NCBI RefSeq assembly: GCF_000016645.1
Contig: NC_009441.1
Coordinates: 1,426,001 to 1,490,000, forward strand
Direction of reading: 5' to 3'
Origin: Flavobacterium johnsoniae UW101
Lineage (GTDB): Bacteria > Bacteroidota > Bacteroidia > Flavobacteriales > Flavobacteriaceae
DNA length: 64,000 bases
Shown here: one piece after another, positions 1 through 7,958 of the stretch
Numbering within the stretch: the first letter of the stretch is position 1
How the letters are laid out: every line of letters starts with the position of its first letter
Program-made: the position numbers and the translations under genes
Notes under the pieces: model-generated
Told to the model about the DNA's origin: nothing
Database searches by the model: none
Seen by the model: the letters and a program-made list of their open reading frames with translations, nothing else

Positions 1-609
1 AAATGGAAGTCCTATCATTCCCAGCGCAGTATGAGCATCTGTCCATAATGTTTTTAGTTTTTCCTTTGGACGGAAAACATAAAAATTAGATACGATTTTT
101 TTCCAGTGCAATAAAAGTCCGGTTACAATAGCAAACAAGAAAAATAAGGCGGTAAATCCGGAAAGGTAATAGCCAACCGGATAAGGAATTTGTGCCAGAA
201 AGTGTAAACGGTATAAAAGTTCTCCTAAAGAATAAGATTCTTCGTAAGTATAGGATTTAAAGTTTTTGTTGTCTAAATAAAAGAATGATCCTTCTTTTTG
301 TTTGGCAGGTGCCAAAGTGTCTCTGGAACCTTCCATGTAAACCGCAACTCTATTTTCTATAGATGGTTTTGATATAGTTATCTTTCTCCCGTGTAAAACG
401 TATTTTTTATCAAGATTTTCTAAAGCTTTGTTGTAATCTAGTTTAATTTCTCTGGTAACTGCAGTCGATTCACTTCTTTCCCAATTGATGATTTCATCTC
501 TAAAAAAAGAAAAAGATCCTGCAAAGAAAATTACAAAAAGCACAACGCTGATCACAATACCGCTGACAGTATGTGTGTGAAAATAGATATTATAATGACG
601 GTTATTCAT
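1..609 (-). CDS. PepSY-associated TM protein (3' end outside window)
   Basis: Reading leftwards from the ATG at 609, the frame stays open to the window edge (about 203 residues), so the C-terminus is missing. Visible are an N-terminal membrane segment after the histidine motif YFHTHTVSG, a soluble stretch, a second membrane segment after RLHFLAQIPYPVG that ends in LLLHWKK, and the start of another histidine-bearing segment (DAHTALGMIGLPF). This is the layout of the PepSY-associated TM family, which often sits beside siderophore or haem TonB receptors and is suspected of reducing iron in the inner membrane. It starts 5 bases after the DUF3649-like gene, so the two are probably co-transcribed. 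The family call is solid; the iron role is inferred from context. Confidence 0.8.
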   Translation of the reverse strand, partial: MNNRHYNIYFHTHTVSGIVISVVLFVIFFAGSFSFFRDEIINWERSESTAVTREIKLDYNKALENLDKKYVLHGRKITISKPSIENRVAVYMEGSRDTLAPAKQKEGSFFYLDNKNFKSYTYEESYSLGELLYRLHFLAQIPYPVGYYLSGFTALFFLFAIVTGLLLHWKKIVSNFYVFRPKEKLKTLWTDAHTALGMIGLPF

Positions 610-614
610 AAGGA

Positions 615-914
615 TTATGCGGTAGTGTTATAAGTTTGGCCAAGGTAAATAAGAAGCAAAAAAACTAAGCTGAGCAAAATATAAATGCCCCAGATTTTCC
701 AGCCGCTTTTTGCCAAAAATGCAAGAACCATTAATACAACCCAAAGTATAAATCCAGTAAAGGCTGTTGTCATTAGTACTTCGGGGCGGTTAAACCATGA
801 AGCTATAGCAAGATGAAAAGTTACTGAAACGAAGTATCCGCCTAATATAGCTGCTGTAATTTTAGAAAAACGAGGCCAAAAAGATGGGTTTAAATATTTT
901 GGATTTGCTGGCAT
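615..914 (-). CDS. DUF3649-like small membrane protein
   Basis: A 99-residue protein with about three hydrophobic segments (near residues 20-40, 48-68 and 74-95). The start FWPRFSKITAAILGGYF resembles the DUF3649 family of iron-uptake-associated inner-membrane proteins. It lies between the DUF3325-like gene (14 bases upstream) and the PepSY gene (5 bases downstream). The triplet PepSY, DUF3649 and DUF3325 is a recurrent arrangement beside siderophore receptors in proteobacteria. Its biochemical function is unknown. The family assignment rests on context and hydropathy as much as on sequence. Confidence 0.65.
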   Translation of the reverse strand: MPANPKYLNPSFWPRFSKITAAILGGYFVSVTFHLAIASWFNRPEVLMTTAFTGFILWVVLMVLAFLAKSGWKIWGIYILLSLVFLLLIYLGQTYNTTA

Positions 915-928
915 TGGTCAGTTATAAT

Positions 929-1261
929 TTAGTTGTAATAAAGTTCTAATAAGGCAGCGATAACCAAGAGTGCCAAAAGTGCTTTACTGTTTACCTTTTT
1001 TAATGGTGCAAGAATGATAATAAGGCTTCCAATGGTCATCAGCTGAATAAAAAACATCAAAGTACCGCAGCCTAAAGACTGTGTAAAAAGCCAGATTGCA
1101 TAAGCTGAAACAAGAAGCACTAATCCAGTGATTTTGGTTTGTTTCGGATTTTTTTTCATCCATTTTTCAAAACCTAAATCATACGATAAAACCGCTCTTT
1201 TTGAGGTATAATAAAGTGTGTAAAAAGCTAAAAAAACGATAAGGCTTGCTATTGTTATCAT
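929..1261 (-). CDS. DUF3325-like small membrane protein
   Basis: A 110-residue, almost entirely hydrophobic protein with about four predicted membrane segments. The basic loop after the first segment (SKRAVLSYDLGFEKWMKKNP) suits a cytoplasmic loop. Length, topology and position as first gene of a DUF3325-DUF3649-PepSY row point to the DUF3325 family. A putative promoter lies about 75 bases upstream. The family has no established activity; a role in siderophore or iron handling is inferred from known neighbourhoods only. Confidence 0.65.
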   Translation of the reverse strand: MITIASLIVFLAFYTLYYTSKRAVLSYDLGFEKWMKKNPKQTKITGLVLLVSAYAIWLFTQSLGCGTLMFFIQLMTIGSLIIILAPLKKVNSKALLALLVIAALLELYYN

Positions 1262-1338
1262 GTCTTTGCAGAATTAAATTGATACTATTCTTTTTTTGTA
1301 AATAGATTTAGAATAGTTTAAAATTATTTTCGATTGTG

Positions 1339-1394
1339 CAAATCTAAGGTATCAGACGAAACAAAGCAAGTTATTCTTATTCATTCTAAATTAA
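1339..1394 (-). promoter_or_regulatory. Putative promoter with Fur-like box for the PepSY operon
   Basis: On the minus strand TAGATTTG (complement of 1339-1346) fits the Bacteroidota -7 consensus TAnnTTTG. A TTG (complement of 1367-1369) lies 20 bases upstream as a possible -33 element. Immediately further upstream, 1371-1394 holds an AT-rich imperfect dyad ending in ATTCTAAATTAA that resembles Fur-type iron boxes. The -7 match is seen directly; the Fur assignment is a guess supported by the operon content. Confidence 0.35.
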
Positions 1395-1430
1395 TTTTTT
1401 AAAATATAAGTGTTCACTTATAAAATAGCT

Positions 1431-1466
1431 TTAAAATAAAAAAACCTGCTCAAATGAGCAGGTTTA
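1431..1466 (-). terminator. Intrinsic terminator after sucB
   Basis: A 10-bp perfect stem (1442-1451 with 1456-1465) has a 4-base loop. On the minus strand it is followed by a run of seven T within an AT tract. It begins 23 bases after the sucB stop codon. Confidence 0.85.
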
Positions 1467-1488
1467 GATATATTGAAAATTATAATGA

Positions 1489-2736
1489 TTACAATTCTAA
1501 AGCACGTTTAGCATCACCGTTCATTAATAATTCTACCGGGTTTTCTAATGCTTCTTTCACAGCAACTAAGAAACCAACAGACTCACGTCCGTCAATGATT
1601 CTGTGGTCGTAAGAAAGTGCAACGTACATCATTGGGTGAATTTCAACTTTTCCGTTTACAGCAATAGGACGCTCGATAATGTTGTGCATTCCTAAAATAC
1701 CTGATTGTGGAGGGTTGATGATTGGAGTAGATAACATACTTCCAAAAACACCGCCATTTGTAATTGTGAAAGTTCCTCCAGTCATATCATCAACTGTAAT
1801 TTGACCATCACGAGCTCTTAAAGCTAATCTTTTGATTTCAGCTTCAATGCCTCGGAAGGTTAATAATTCAGCATTACGAACAACAGGAACCATTAATCCT
1901 TTTGGTCCAGAAACTGCGATTGAGATATCAGCAAAATCGTAAGCGATTTTGTAATCACCGTCCATCATAGAGTTAACATCTGGATATAATTGTAAAGCTC
2001 TTGTAACTGCTTTTGTAAAGAATGACATGAAACCTAAACCTAAACCACCATGTTTAGCTTTGAAAGCATCTTTGTATTCGTTACGAATTTGGTTAATTGG
2101 CGTCATGTTTACTTCGTTGAAAGTAGTAAGCATAGCAGTTTCGTTTTTAGCTGAAACTAATCTTTCTGCTACTTTACGACGTAACATAGATAATTTTGTA
2201 CGCTCAGTTCCACGGCTTCCTCCAGTTGGAGTTCCCATAGACGGTACTGCATTTACAGCATCATCTTTAGTAATTCTGCCGCCTTTACCAGTTCCAGTTA
2301 CTGCTGCCGGAGCAATATTTTTTTCGTCTAATATTTTTCTTGCTGCAGGAGATGGGGTTCCAGCTGCATAACTTGTGGCTGCCGGAGCTACTTTTGGAGC
2401 TTCAGCTTTTACTTCTGCCTTTGGAGCCTCAGCTTTAGGTGCCTCTGCTTTTGGAGCTTCAGCTGCTGGAGCTGCAGATCCGCTTCCTGCTGGTTTAGCA
2501 GCATCTGTATCAATTAAACAAACTACAGCGCCTACAGCAACTGTATCACCTTCTTCAGCTTTTAATGTAATTACACCGCTCATTTCAGCAGGTAATTCAA
2601 GAGTAGCTTTATCTGAATCAACTTCAGCAATAGCCTGATCTTTTTCTACATAATCTCCGTCTTTTACTAACCAAGTTGCAATTTCAACTTCTTTTATTGA
2701 TTCCCCTGGTGATGGGACTTTCATTTCTAAAATCAT
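1489..2736 (-). CDS. sucB: 2-oxoglutarate dehydrogenase E2, dihydrolipoyl succinyltransferase
   Basis: A 415-residue E2 component that transfers the succinyl group to CoA in the TCA cycle. The N-terminal lipoyl domain (about 1-80) carries the lipoylation motif [12 protein letters not shown] with Lys43. An Ala/Pro/Lys linker with repeated EAPKA units (about 88-120) follows, then a peripheral-subunit-binding domain (about 127-165). The catalytic domain (about 185-415) ends in YDHRIIDGR, with His378 and Asp382 as the expected catalytic pair. The gene lies 83 bases downstream of sucA on the same strand. An in-frame Met5 is an alternative start, but [13 protein letters not shown] is the usual flavobacterial N-terminus. 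Confidence 0.96.
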   Translation of the reverse strand: MILEMKVPSPGESIKEVEIATWLVKDGDYVEKDQAIAEVDSDKATLELPAEMSGVITLKAEEGDTVAVGAVVCLIDTDAAKPAGSGSAAPAAEAPKAEAPKAEAPKAEVKAEAPKVAPAATSYAAGTPSPAARKILDEKNIAPAAVTGTGKGGRITKDDAVNAVPSMGTPTGGSRGTERTKLSMLRRKVAERLVSAKNETAMLTTFNEVNMTPINQIRNEYKDAFKAKHGGLGLGFMSFFTKAVTRALQLYPDVNSMMDGDYKIAYDFADISIAVSGPKGLMVPVVRNAELLTFRGIEAEIKRLALRARDGQITVDDMTGGTFTITNGGVFGSMLSTPIINPPQSGILGMHNIIERPIAVNGKVEIHPMMYVALSYDHRIIDGRESVGFLVAVKEALENPVELLMNGDAKRALEL

Positions 2737-2760
2737 CTTGTTTTTGTTTAAAGTTTAGTT

Positions 2761-2802
2761 AGTTTAAAGTTTCATGTTTCGCATAACTTGAAACTTTAAA
2801 CT
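2761..2802. repeat. Inverted repeat between sucA and sucB
   Basis: A perfect 14-bp inverted repeat (2761-2774 with 2789-2802, arm AGTTTAAAGTTTCA) with a 14-base loop. It fills most of the 83-base gap inside the sucAB operon and lacks a T-run on the coding strand immediately after the stem. It could act as an mRNA-processing or stability hairpin, or be a dispersed intergenic repeat. Confidence 0.7.
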
Positions 2803-2819
2803 TGAAACAATTTTTTTAA

Positions 2820-5594
2820 TTATCTGAATAAATTTTTATCGAATACCATTCTAATTGCATCTGCGTGACGACGTTTTGCACGTGTGTAACTTCCTGATGC
2901 AGGAGCAGAGTATGCTTTTAATGAAGCTAATCTCCATTTTACAAGGTCAAAGTTCATTAACATAAAGCTGTAGGCTCCCATGTTTTTAGGCTCTTCCTGT
3001 GCCCAAACATAATCATCTGCATTTGGATATTTTGCAATGATTTCTTTGATCTGCTCAACTGGGAAAGGGAATAATTGCTCGATACGAACAACTGCAACGT
3101 CTTTTCTTCCGTTGTTTTCTCTTTCTGCCACAATATCATAGTAGAATTTACCTGTACAGAAAACTAAAGTTTTAACATCTTTTTTGTTTACTGTAGTATC
3201 GTCGATAGTTTCCTGGAAACTTCCAGTTGCTAATTCTTCAACAGTTGATACACATCTTGGATCACGAAGTAAACTTTTTGGAGAGAAAACTACCAATGGT
3301 TTACGGAAGTTCGTTTTCATTTGTCTTCTCAATAAGTGGAAGAAGTTAGCCGGTGTTGTACAATCTGCAACATACATATTATGTCTTGCGCAAAGTTGTA
3401 AATAACGCTCCATTCTTGCAGAAGAGTGCTCAGCACCTTGTCCTTCATATCCGTGAGGTAATAATAAAACAATACCGTTTTGGTTGTTCCATTTGTCTTC
3501 TCCACATGAAATATACTGGTCAATCATGATTTGAGCTCCGTTAGAGAAATCTCCAAACTGTGCTTCCCAGATTGTTAAGGCTTTTGGGTTTGCTAATGCA
3601 TATCCATAATCAAAACCTAGAACACCATATTCAGATAAAAGTGAATTGAATACGCCGAATTTTCCTTTTTTGTTTTCAATTGCATCTAATAGAATTACTT
3701 CTTCTTCTGAGTCTTCTACTTTAACAACAGCATGACGGTGAGAGAATGTACCACGCTCAACATCCTGACCAGAAATACGAACATCAAATCCTTCTGTTAA
3801 AAGAGATCCGTAAGCAAGTGCTTCTGCAGTTCCCCAATCAAGAGTATTGTTGTCGTATCCAACTTTTCTATCCGTAACAATTTTAGTTATCTTGTTAATG
3901 AATTTTTTGTCTTCTGGTAAAGTAGAGATGGTTTTGATGATAGAATCTAAACCTTCTTTAGCAAAAGTAGTATCAACTTTTTGAAGCATTTGTGTATCAG
4001 TTACCTGAACAAATCCTTCCCATTCGTTTTTCATGAATGGCGTAATGATAGTCAAATCTTTTTTACGAGAAGCTTCTAAATTTTCTTCTAATTGAGATTT
4101 GTATTGTTTTTCTAAACCGTTTACATAAGAAGCATCGATTACACCGTCAGATAATAATTTCTCTGCGTAGATGTCTCTTGGGTTTTTGTGTTTAGCAATG
4201 ATTTTATATAAAACGGGCTGTGTAAAACGAGGCTCATCACCTTCGTTGTGACCGTATTTTCTATATCCTAATAAATCGATAAATACGTCACGTCCAAACT
4301 GCATTCTGTAGTCTAATGCAAAAGATACAGCGTGTACAACAGCTTCAGCATCATCAGCATTTACGTGTAATACCGGCGATAAAGTTACTTTAGCAACGTC
4401 TGTACAGTAAGTAGAAGAACGAGCGTCTAAGTAGTTAGTTGTAAAACCAACCTGGTTGTTGATTACAATATGGATTGTTCCTCCGGTTTTGTAACCGTCT
4501 AATTGAGCCATTTGAATGATTTCGTAAAGAATACCCTGACCTGCAATTGCAGCATCTCCGTGAACGGCGATTGGTAATACTTTAGAGAAATCGTCATTGT
4601 AATATTTATCTTGTTTTGCTCTTGTGATACCTTCAATTACAGCTCCAACTGTTTCTAAGTGAGAAGGGTTTGGTGCTAAATTGATGTTGATGCTTTTTCC
4701 AGATCTTGTTTTTTTGTCAGCCGTAAGACCTAAGTGGTATTTTACGTCACCGTCAAAATATTCCTGATCGTAATCTTTTCCATCAAACTCACCAAAGATA
4801 TCCTGAGTAGATTTTCCGAAGATGTTTGCTAAAACGTTCAAACGACCACGGTGAGCCATTCCCATTACGAATTGTTCAACACCTTTTTCTGCAGCCTGCT
4901 CGATCAAAGCGTCAAGAGCCGGGATGATAGATTCCCCGCCTTCTAATGAGAAACGTTTTTGTCCAACATATTTAGTATGAAGGAAGTTTTCAAAAGAAAC
5001 AGCTTCGTTTAATTTATTTAAGATTGTTTTCTTTTCTTCTGTAGAGAAATTAGGCTGATTAACATTTACAGCTAATTTATCCTGAATCCATTTTACAACA
5101 CCAGGATTTCTGATATACATATATTCAATTCCAATATGCTGGCAGTAAATAGCTTTAAGACGATTTACGATAGCTTCTAAAGAAGAAGGTGTCATTCCAA
5201 TTGTCTGTGCAGCATCAAAAACAGTTGAAAGGTCAGCTGTTGATAAACCAAAGTTTTCGATATCTAAAGTTGGAGAAGACTGCCTGCGATCGCGAACTGG
5301 GTTTGTTTTTGTAAACAAGTGCCCGCGCGTACGGTAACCATCGATTAATTTTAGAACGTTAAATTCTTTTTGCAGTTTGTCTGAAACCTGACTGTAATCT
5401 GTGTTTGGGCTAGTCACATACTCAACAATGGTCTGCACTGGATTTTCGTCATTATAAGTAGTTTGTCCAAAGTCAAAACCTTGAAAGAAACTTCTCCAGC
5501 TAGGCTCTACGCTGTCTGGGTTAACTAAATATTGATCGTATAATTGTGCAAAAAACTCGGTATGCGCTGCATTTAAAAATGAAAACCTATCCAT
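2820..5594 (-). CDS. sucA: 2-oxoglutarate dehydrogenase E1
   Basis: The thiamine-diphosphate-dependent E1 subunit that decarboxylates 2-oxoglutarate and succinylates the E2 lipoyl arm. The frame is open from 5633, but the family N-terminus MDRFSFLNAAHTEFFAQLY begins at the ATG at 5594, giving 924 residues, the normal size. The N-terminal helix thought to bind E2 is present. The ThDP region includes GDAAIAGQGILYE and INNQVGFTT, and the C-terminal transketolase-like part includes LLLPHGYEGQGAEHSSARME. A TAnnTTTG box at 5631-5638 supports the downstream start. The gene is followed by sucB; E3 is not in this window. Confidence 0.96.
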   Translation of the reverse strand: MDRFSFLNAAHTEFFAQLYDQYLVNPDSVEPSWRSFFQGFDFGQTTYNDENPVQTIVEYVTSPNTDYSQVSDKLQKEFNVLKLIDGYRTRGHLFTKTNPVRDRRQSSPTLDIENFGLSTADLSTVFDAAQTIGMTPSSLEAIVNRLKAIYCQHIGIEYMYIRNPGVVKWIQDKLAVNVNQPNFSTEEKKTILNKLNEAVSFENFLHTKYVGQKRFSLEGGESIIPALDALIEQAAEKGVEQFVMGMAHRGRLNVLANIFGKSTQDIFGEFDGKDYDQEYFDGDVKYHLGLTADKKTRSGKSININLAPNPSHLETVGAVIEGITRAKQDKYYNDDFSKVLPIAVHGDAAIAGQGILYEIIQMAQLDGYKTGGTIHIVINNQVGFTTNYLDARSSTYCTDVAKVTLSPVLHVNADDAEAVVHAVSFALDYRMQFGRDVFIDLLGYRKYGHNEGDEPRFTQPVLYKIIAKHKNPRDIYAEKLLSDGVIDASYVNGLEKQYKSQLEENLEASRKKDLTIITPFMKNEWEGFVQVTDTQMLQKVDTTFAKEGLDSIIKTISTLPEDKKFINKITKIVTDRKVGYDNNTLDWGTAEALAYGSLLTEGFDVRISGQDVERGTFSHRHAVVKVEDSEEEVILLDAIENKKGKFGVFNSLLSEYGVLGFDYGYALANPKALTIWEAQFGDFSNGAQIMIDQYISCGEDKWNNQNGIVLLLPHGYEGQGAEHSSARMERYLQLCARHNMYVADCTTPANFFHLLRRQMKTNFRKPLVVFSPKSLLRDPRCVSTVEELATGSFQETIDDTTVNKKDVKTLVFCTGKFYYDIVAERENNGRKDVAVVRIEQLFPFPVEQIKEIIAKYPNADDYVWAQEEPKNMGAYSFMLMNFDLVKWRLASLKAYSAPASGSYTRAKRRHADAIRMVFDKNLFR

Positions 5595-5630
5595 AATATT
5601 AGTGAATATACTTTTTGTTAAATAGAATGG

Positions 5631-5638
5631 CAAAAGTA
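5631..5638 (-). promoter_or_regulatory. -7 box for sucA
   Basis: The complement reads TACTTTTG, an exact TAnnTTTG. It would place the transcription start near 5627, about 33 bases before the ATG at 5594. No convincing -33 TTG is seen at the expected distance. Confidence 0.45.
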
Positions 5639-5664
5639 CAACAATCGCCTTTATTTAAATCTTT

Positions 5665-5688
5665 TTTTTACGTACTTTTACGTAAAAA
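5665..5688. promoter_or_regulatory. 10-bp inverted repeat between divergent sucA and OMP gene
   Basis: Arms TTTTTACGTA (5665-5674) and TACGTAAAAA (5679-5688) are separated by four bases. They sit upstream of both divergent genes, where an operator would be expected. No regulator is known to me for this motif. Confidence 0.35.
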
Positions 5689-5710
5689 TTTGTTAAAATA
5701 AACGTTAACT

Positions 5711-6262
5711 ATGAATAAAATTCAATTTTCAATCGATTGCAAATATTTTTTTGTGATTTTGGCAGTCTTATTCTCAAGTTATGCACAGGCACAACAAACC
5801 TATGTTATTGATAACAAAAACCATTTTTGGGATAAAGTTCAGTTTGGAGGCGGACTTGGTTTAGGAATTGGTTCCGGTTATACGGATATCTCTGTAATGC
5901 CAAGTGCGATTTACAATGTTAACGAAATTTTTGCCGTTGGAGTTGGATTACAATTCGGCTATTTGTCTTCAAAAAATTATTACGAATCCTATGTTTACGG
6001 CGGAAGTTTAATCACGCTTGTGAACCCAATTCCGGAAGTTCAATTATCGGCCGAATTGGAACAGGTAAGAGTAGATACAAGATATGAATCGAATATCAAC
6101 AGACCAGCTTTTTCTGATAGTTACTGGAATACGGCTCTATATCTTGGAGCAGGTTACAGAACTGGAAATGTTACAATTGGCGCCCGTTATGACGTATTAT
6201 ACAATCCTGATAAAAGTCTTTACGGATCTGGATTTATGCCTTTTGTGAGGGTTTATTTCTAA
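5711..6262 (+). CDS. Outer membrane beta-barrel protein, small
   Basis: A 183-residue protein with an N-terminal signal peptide ending around SYAQAQ. Amphipathic strands alternate with Gly and aromatic residues (FGGGLGLGIGSGYTDIS, GVGLQFGYLSS, LGAGYRTGNVTIGARYD). It ends in an aromatic strand, FMPFVRVYF, as outer-membrane barrels do. Homologues near sucA are often labelled alpha-ketoglutarate decarboxylase in flavobacterial genomes; nothing in this sequence supports an enzyme, and the label probably comes from adjacency. It is transcribed divergently from sucA, about 115 bases away. Confidence 0.75.
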   Translation: MNKIQFSIDCKYFFVILAVLFSSYAQAQQTYVIDNKNHFWDKVQFGGGLGLGIGSGYTDISVMPSAIYNVNEIFAVGVGLQFGYLSSKNYYESYVYGGSLITLVNPIPEVQLSAELEQVRVDTRYESNINRPAFSDSYWNTALYLGAGYRTGNVTIGARYDVLYNPDKSLYGSGFMPFVRVYF

Positions 6263-6265
6263 CAG

Positions 6266-6373
6266 GTTCAAAGATTCATAGGGGCAAAGGTTCAAAGGTT
6301 TTATTATTGGGCTTAAAATTACTCGCAAAGTGAGGAAACCTCTGTTGCTTTGTAACTCTGTACCTTTGCATCT
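6266..6373. repeat. Intergenic dispersed-repeat segment
   Basis: The gap carries repeated words such as CAAAGGTTCAAAGG and TGTACCTTTGCATC. They resemble the arms of the longer inverted repeat at 61657-61738, suggesting a degenerate copy of the same intergenic family. It lies between convergent genes. Confidence 0.45.
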
Positions 6374-6727
6374 TTATCTATAATGATTTCTAAACCAAAC
6401 CTTCTGCCATTCTCTTTTTAAGATTAGAAAAGCAACTTGTTCAGCCAGAATTACCAAATCAGAACCATCTAGTTGTTTGATTTCATTTTCGGGAACATCA
6501 ATAATGTAAAGCAGATTTAAATATTCAGCAAATTTGTACTGAATCATGCGGTAGATTTTTTCGTGAAGCTGAATTTTTAATTCTTCAGGAGAAATACTAA
6601 GCGGAAAATCAATTCCTTCATTCGCCAGATTAAAGTCTTTATTAATCTGCTCAATCAGACTTAAATATAAATTTTCTTTTTCGGCATCAGCCAATAAAAA
6701 ATCGGTATTTTCAGGAATCGGAAACAT
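6374..6727 (-). CDS. Conserved hypothetical protein, 117 aa
   Basis: A small, mostly helical cytoplasmic protein without signal peptide or membrane segment. It is acidic in the first half (PENTDFLLADAEKENLYLSLIEQINKDF) with a more basic tail (LKREWQKVWFRNHYR). I do not recognise a named family. The gene starts 41 bases downstream of the LacI regulator's stop on the same strand, so it may be transcribed with it. Codon usage looks normal for the window, which supports a real gene. Confidence 0.6.
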   Translation of the reverse strand: MFPIPENTDFLLADAEKENLYLSLIEQINKDFNLANEGIDFPLSISPEELKIQLHEKIYRMIQYKFAEYLNLLYIIDVPENEIKQLDGSDLVILAEQVAFLILKREWQKVWFRNHYR

Positions 6728-6768
6728 TAATGCTTTTTAAGAATTTGAGCAAAGTTAAAACTAAAAAA

Positions 6769-7794
6769 TCATTTTACAGTCGATTCTCGTTCTATGATTC
6801 TTGTTGGAAGTTCTATAATTTGATGTTCGACTTTACGATGTTCTTTTATGTCGGCAATTTCATCAATTAAAATAGAAACGGCGGTGTGTCCCATTTCAAA
6901 TCCAGGCTGGTCAATTGTCGTTAATTTAGGCGAAATAACGGTACTCATAAACCAGTTGCTAAAGCCAAAAACCGCCACCTGATCCGGTGTTTTTATTCCC
7001 GCCTCATTAAAATATTTTATAATCCCGATAGCGACTAAATCGGTAATAGCAAAAATAGCATCGATATCCGGATGTTCAGCCATAATTTTTTGGGCATTTT
7101 CGTAACCGTCTTCAAAGTCAGTATTGTTATCACAAACATAAACCAGTTTCGAATCGTATTCAATTCCATGAGCTTCGAGCGCGCGTTTATAACCCAGAAA
7201 GCGATCAATGGAATTTTGAGGAACATATGAACCTCTAAAATGCGCTATTTTTTTATACCCTTTATTAATAAGATACGAAACTGCATCAAAAGCAGCTTTG
7301 GCATCGTTAATAACCACTTTAGAGCAATCCACTCTTTTGGCGATTTTATCAAATAAAACAACCGGAGTATTTTTTCGAATGGCGTCATTAATATGAGAGA
7401 AATCATCCGTTTCATTGGAAAGTGACATTAGAACGCCGTCAACCCGCTTTTGAATTAATAAAGCAAGCTGTTTTTTCTCCATTTCATATTTTTCATTCGA
7501 TTGCAGAATGATGACCAGATAACCTCTTTTTTCAGCTTCTTCTAAAATGCCGTTTAAAACACTCGAAAAAAAGTGATGAACCGTTGCAGGGATAATAACG
7601 CCAATAGTTTTGGTTTCGTTGGTTCTTAAATTAACTGCTACAGAATTAGGCATATAGTTCATCGTTTCGGCCATTTCGATAACTTTGGCGCGTGTCGACT
7701 TACTAATATCTGTATACCCTTTTAATGCCTTTGAAACGGTTGTAACCGATATTCCTAATGCCGAGGCTATATCTATTAATTTTGTATCATTCAT
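6769..7794 (-). CDS. LacI family transcriptional regulator
   Basis: A 341-residue LacI/GalR repressor. The N-terminal helix-turn-helix (KLIDIASALGISVTTVSKAL, about 4-24) with hinge helix (YMPNSVAVNLR) is followed by a periplasmic-binding-protein-like sugar-sensing domain (about 62-341, beginning TIGVIIPATVHHFFSSVL). It is divergent from a TonB receptor-MFS-trehalase row. Two LacI-type palindromes lie in the 164-base gap, so it very likely controls that row and possibly itself. The inducer is not visible; trehalose or a derived sugar is the natural guess from the enzyme downstream. Confidence 0.92.
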   Translation of the reverse strand: MNDTKLIDIASALGISVTTVSKALKGYTDISKSTRAKVIEMAETMNYMPNSVAVNLRTNETKTIGVIIPATVHHFFSSVLNGILEEAEKRGYLVIILQSNEKYEMEKKQLALLIQKRVDGVLMSLSNETDDFSHINDAIRKNTPVVLFDKIAKRVDCSKVVINDAKAAFDAVSYLINKGYKKIAHFRGSYVPQNSIDRFLGYKRALEAHGIEYDSKLVYVCDNNTDFEDGYENAQKIMAEHPDIDAIFAITDLVAIGIIKYFNEAGIKTPDQVAVFGFSNWFMSTVISPKLTTIDQPGFEMGHTAVSILIDEIADIKEHRKVEHQIIELPTRIIERESTVK

Positions 7795-7841
7795 GAAATA
7801 AATGTACTAAAAAATAAACTGCATTGATAAAAAATTAATTT

Positions 7842-7878
7842 CCGAAAACGTTTTAGGTGATTTCGAAAACGTTTTCGA
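7842..7878. promoter_or_regulatory. Tandem LacI-type operators
   Basis: TCGAAAACGTTTTCGA (7863-7878) is a perfect 16-bp palindrome with the central CG typical of LacI/GalR operators. A second site, CCGAAAACGTTTTAGG (7842-7857), has a 10-bp perfect core. The dyad centres (7849.5 and 7870.5) are 21 bases apart, two helical turns, so two dimers would bind the same DNA face. They lie between the divergent regulator and TonB receptor genes. Confidence 0.8.
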
Positions 7879-7958
7879 TTTTTAATTCTTATATTCCTTA
7901 TAATTTGTTTTTAAGTTTGACAGTGATAACCATAATTACTAACTAACCGAACAAAAAA

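Noticed and set aside
2027..2638. Two Ala/Pro-rich open frames antisense to sucB
   Set aside because: They mirror the biased Ala/Pro/Lys linker and lipoyl codons of sucB and have no start context or family signal.
3184..3405. Open frame antisense within sucA
   Set aside because: Shadow of a strongly conserved coding region; no promoter or independent features.
5711..6262. alpha-Ketoglutarate decarboxylase
   Set aside because: A signal peptide and beta-barrel strands without any enzyme motif; the label seems inherited from the adjacent sucA.
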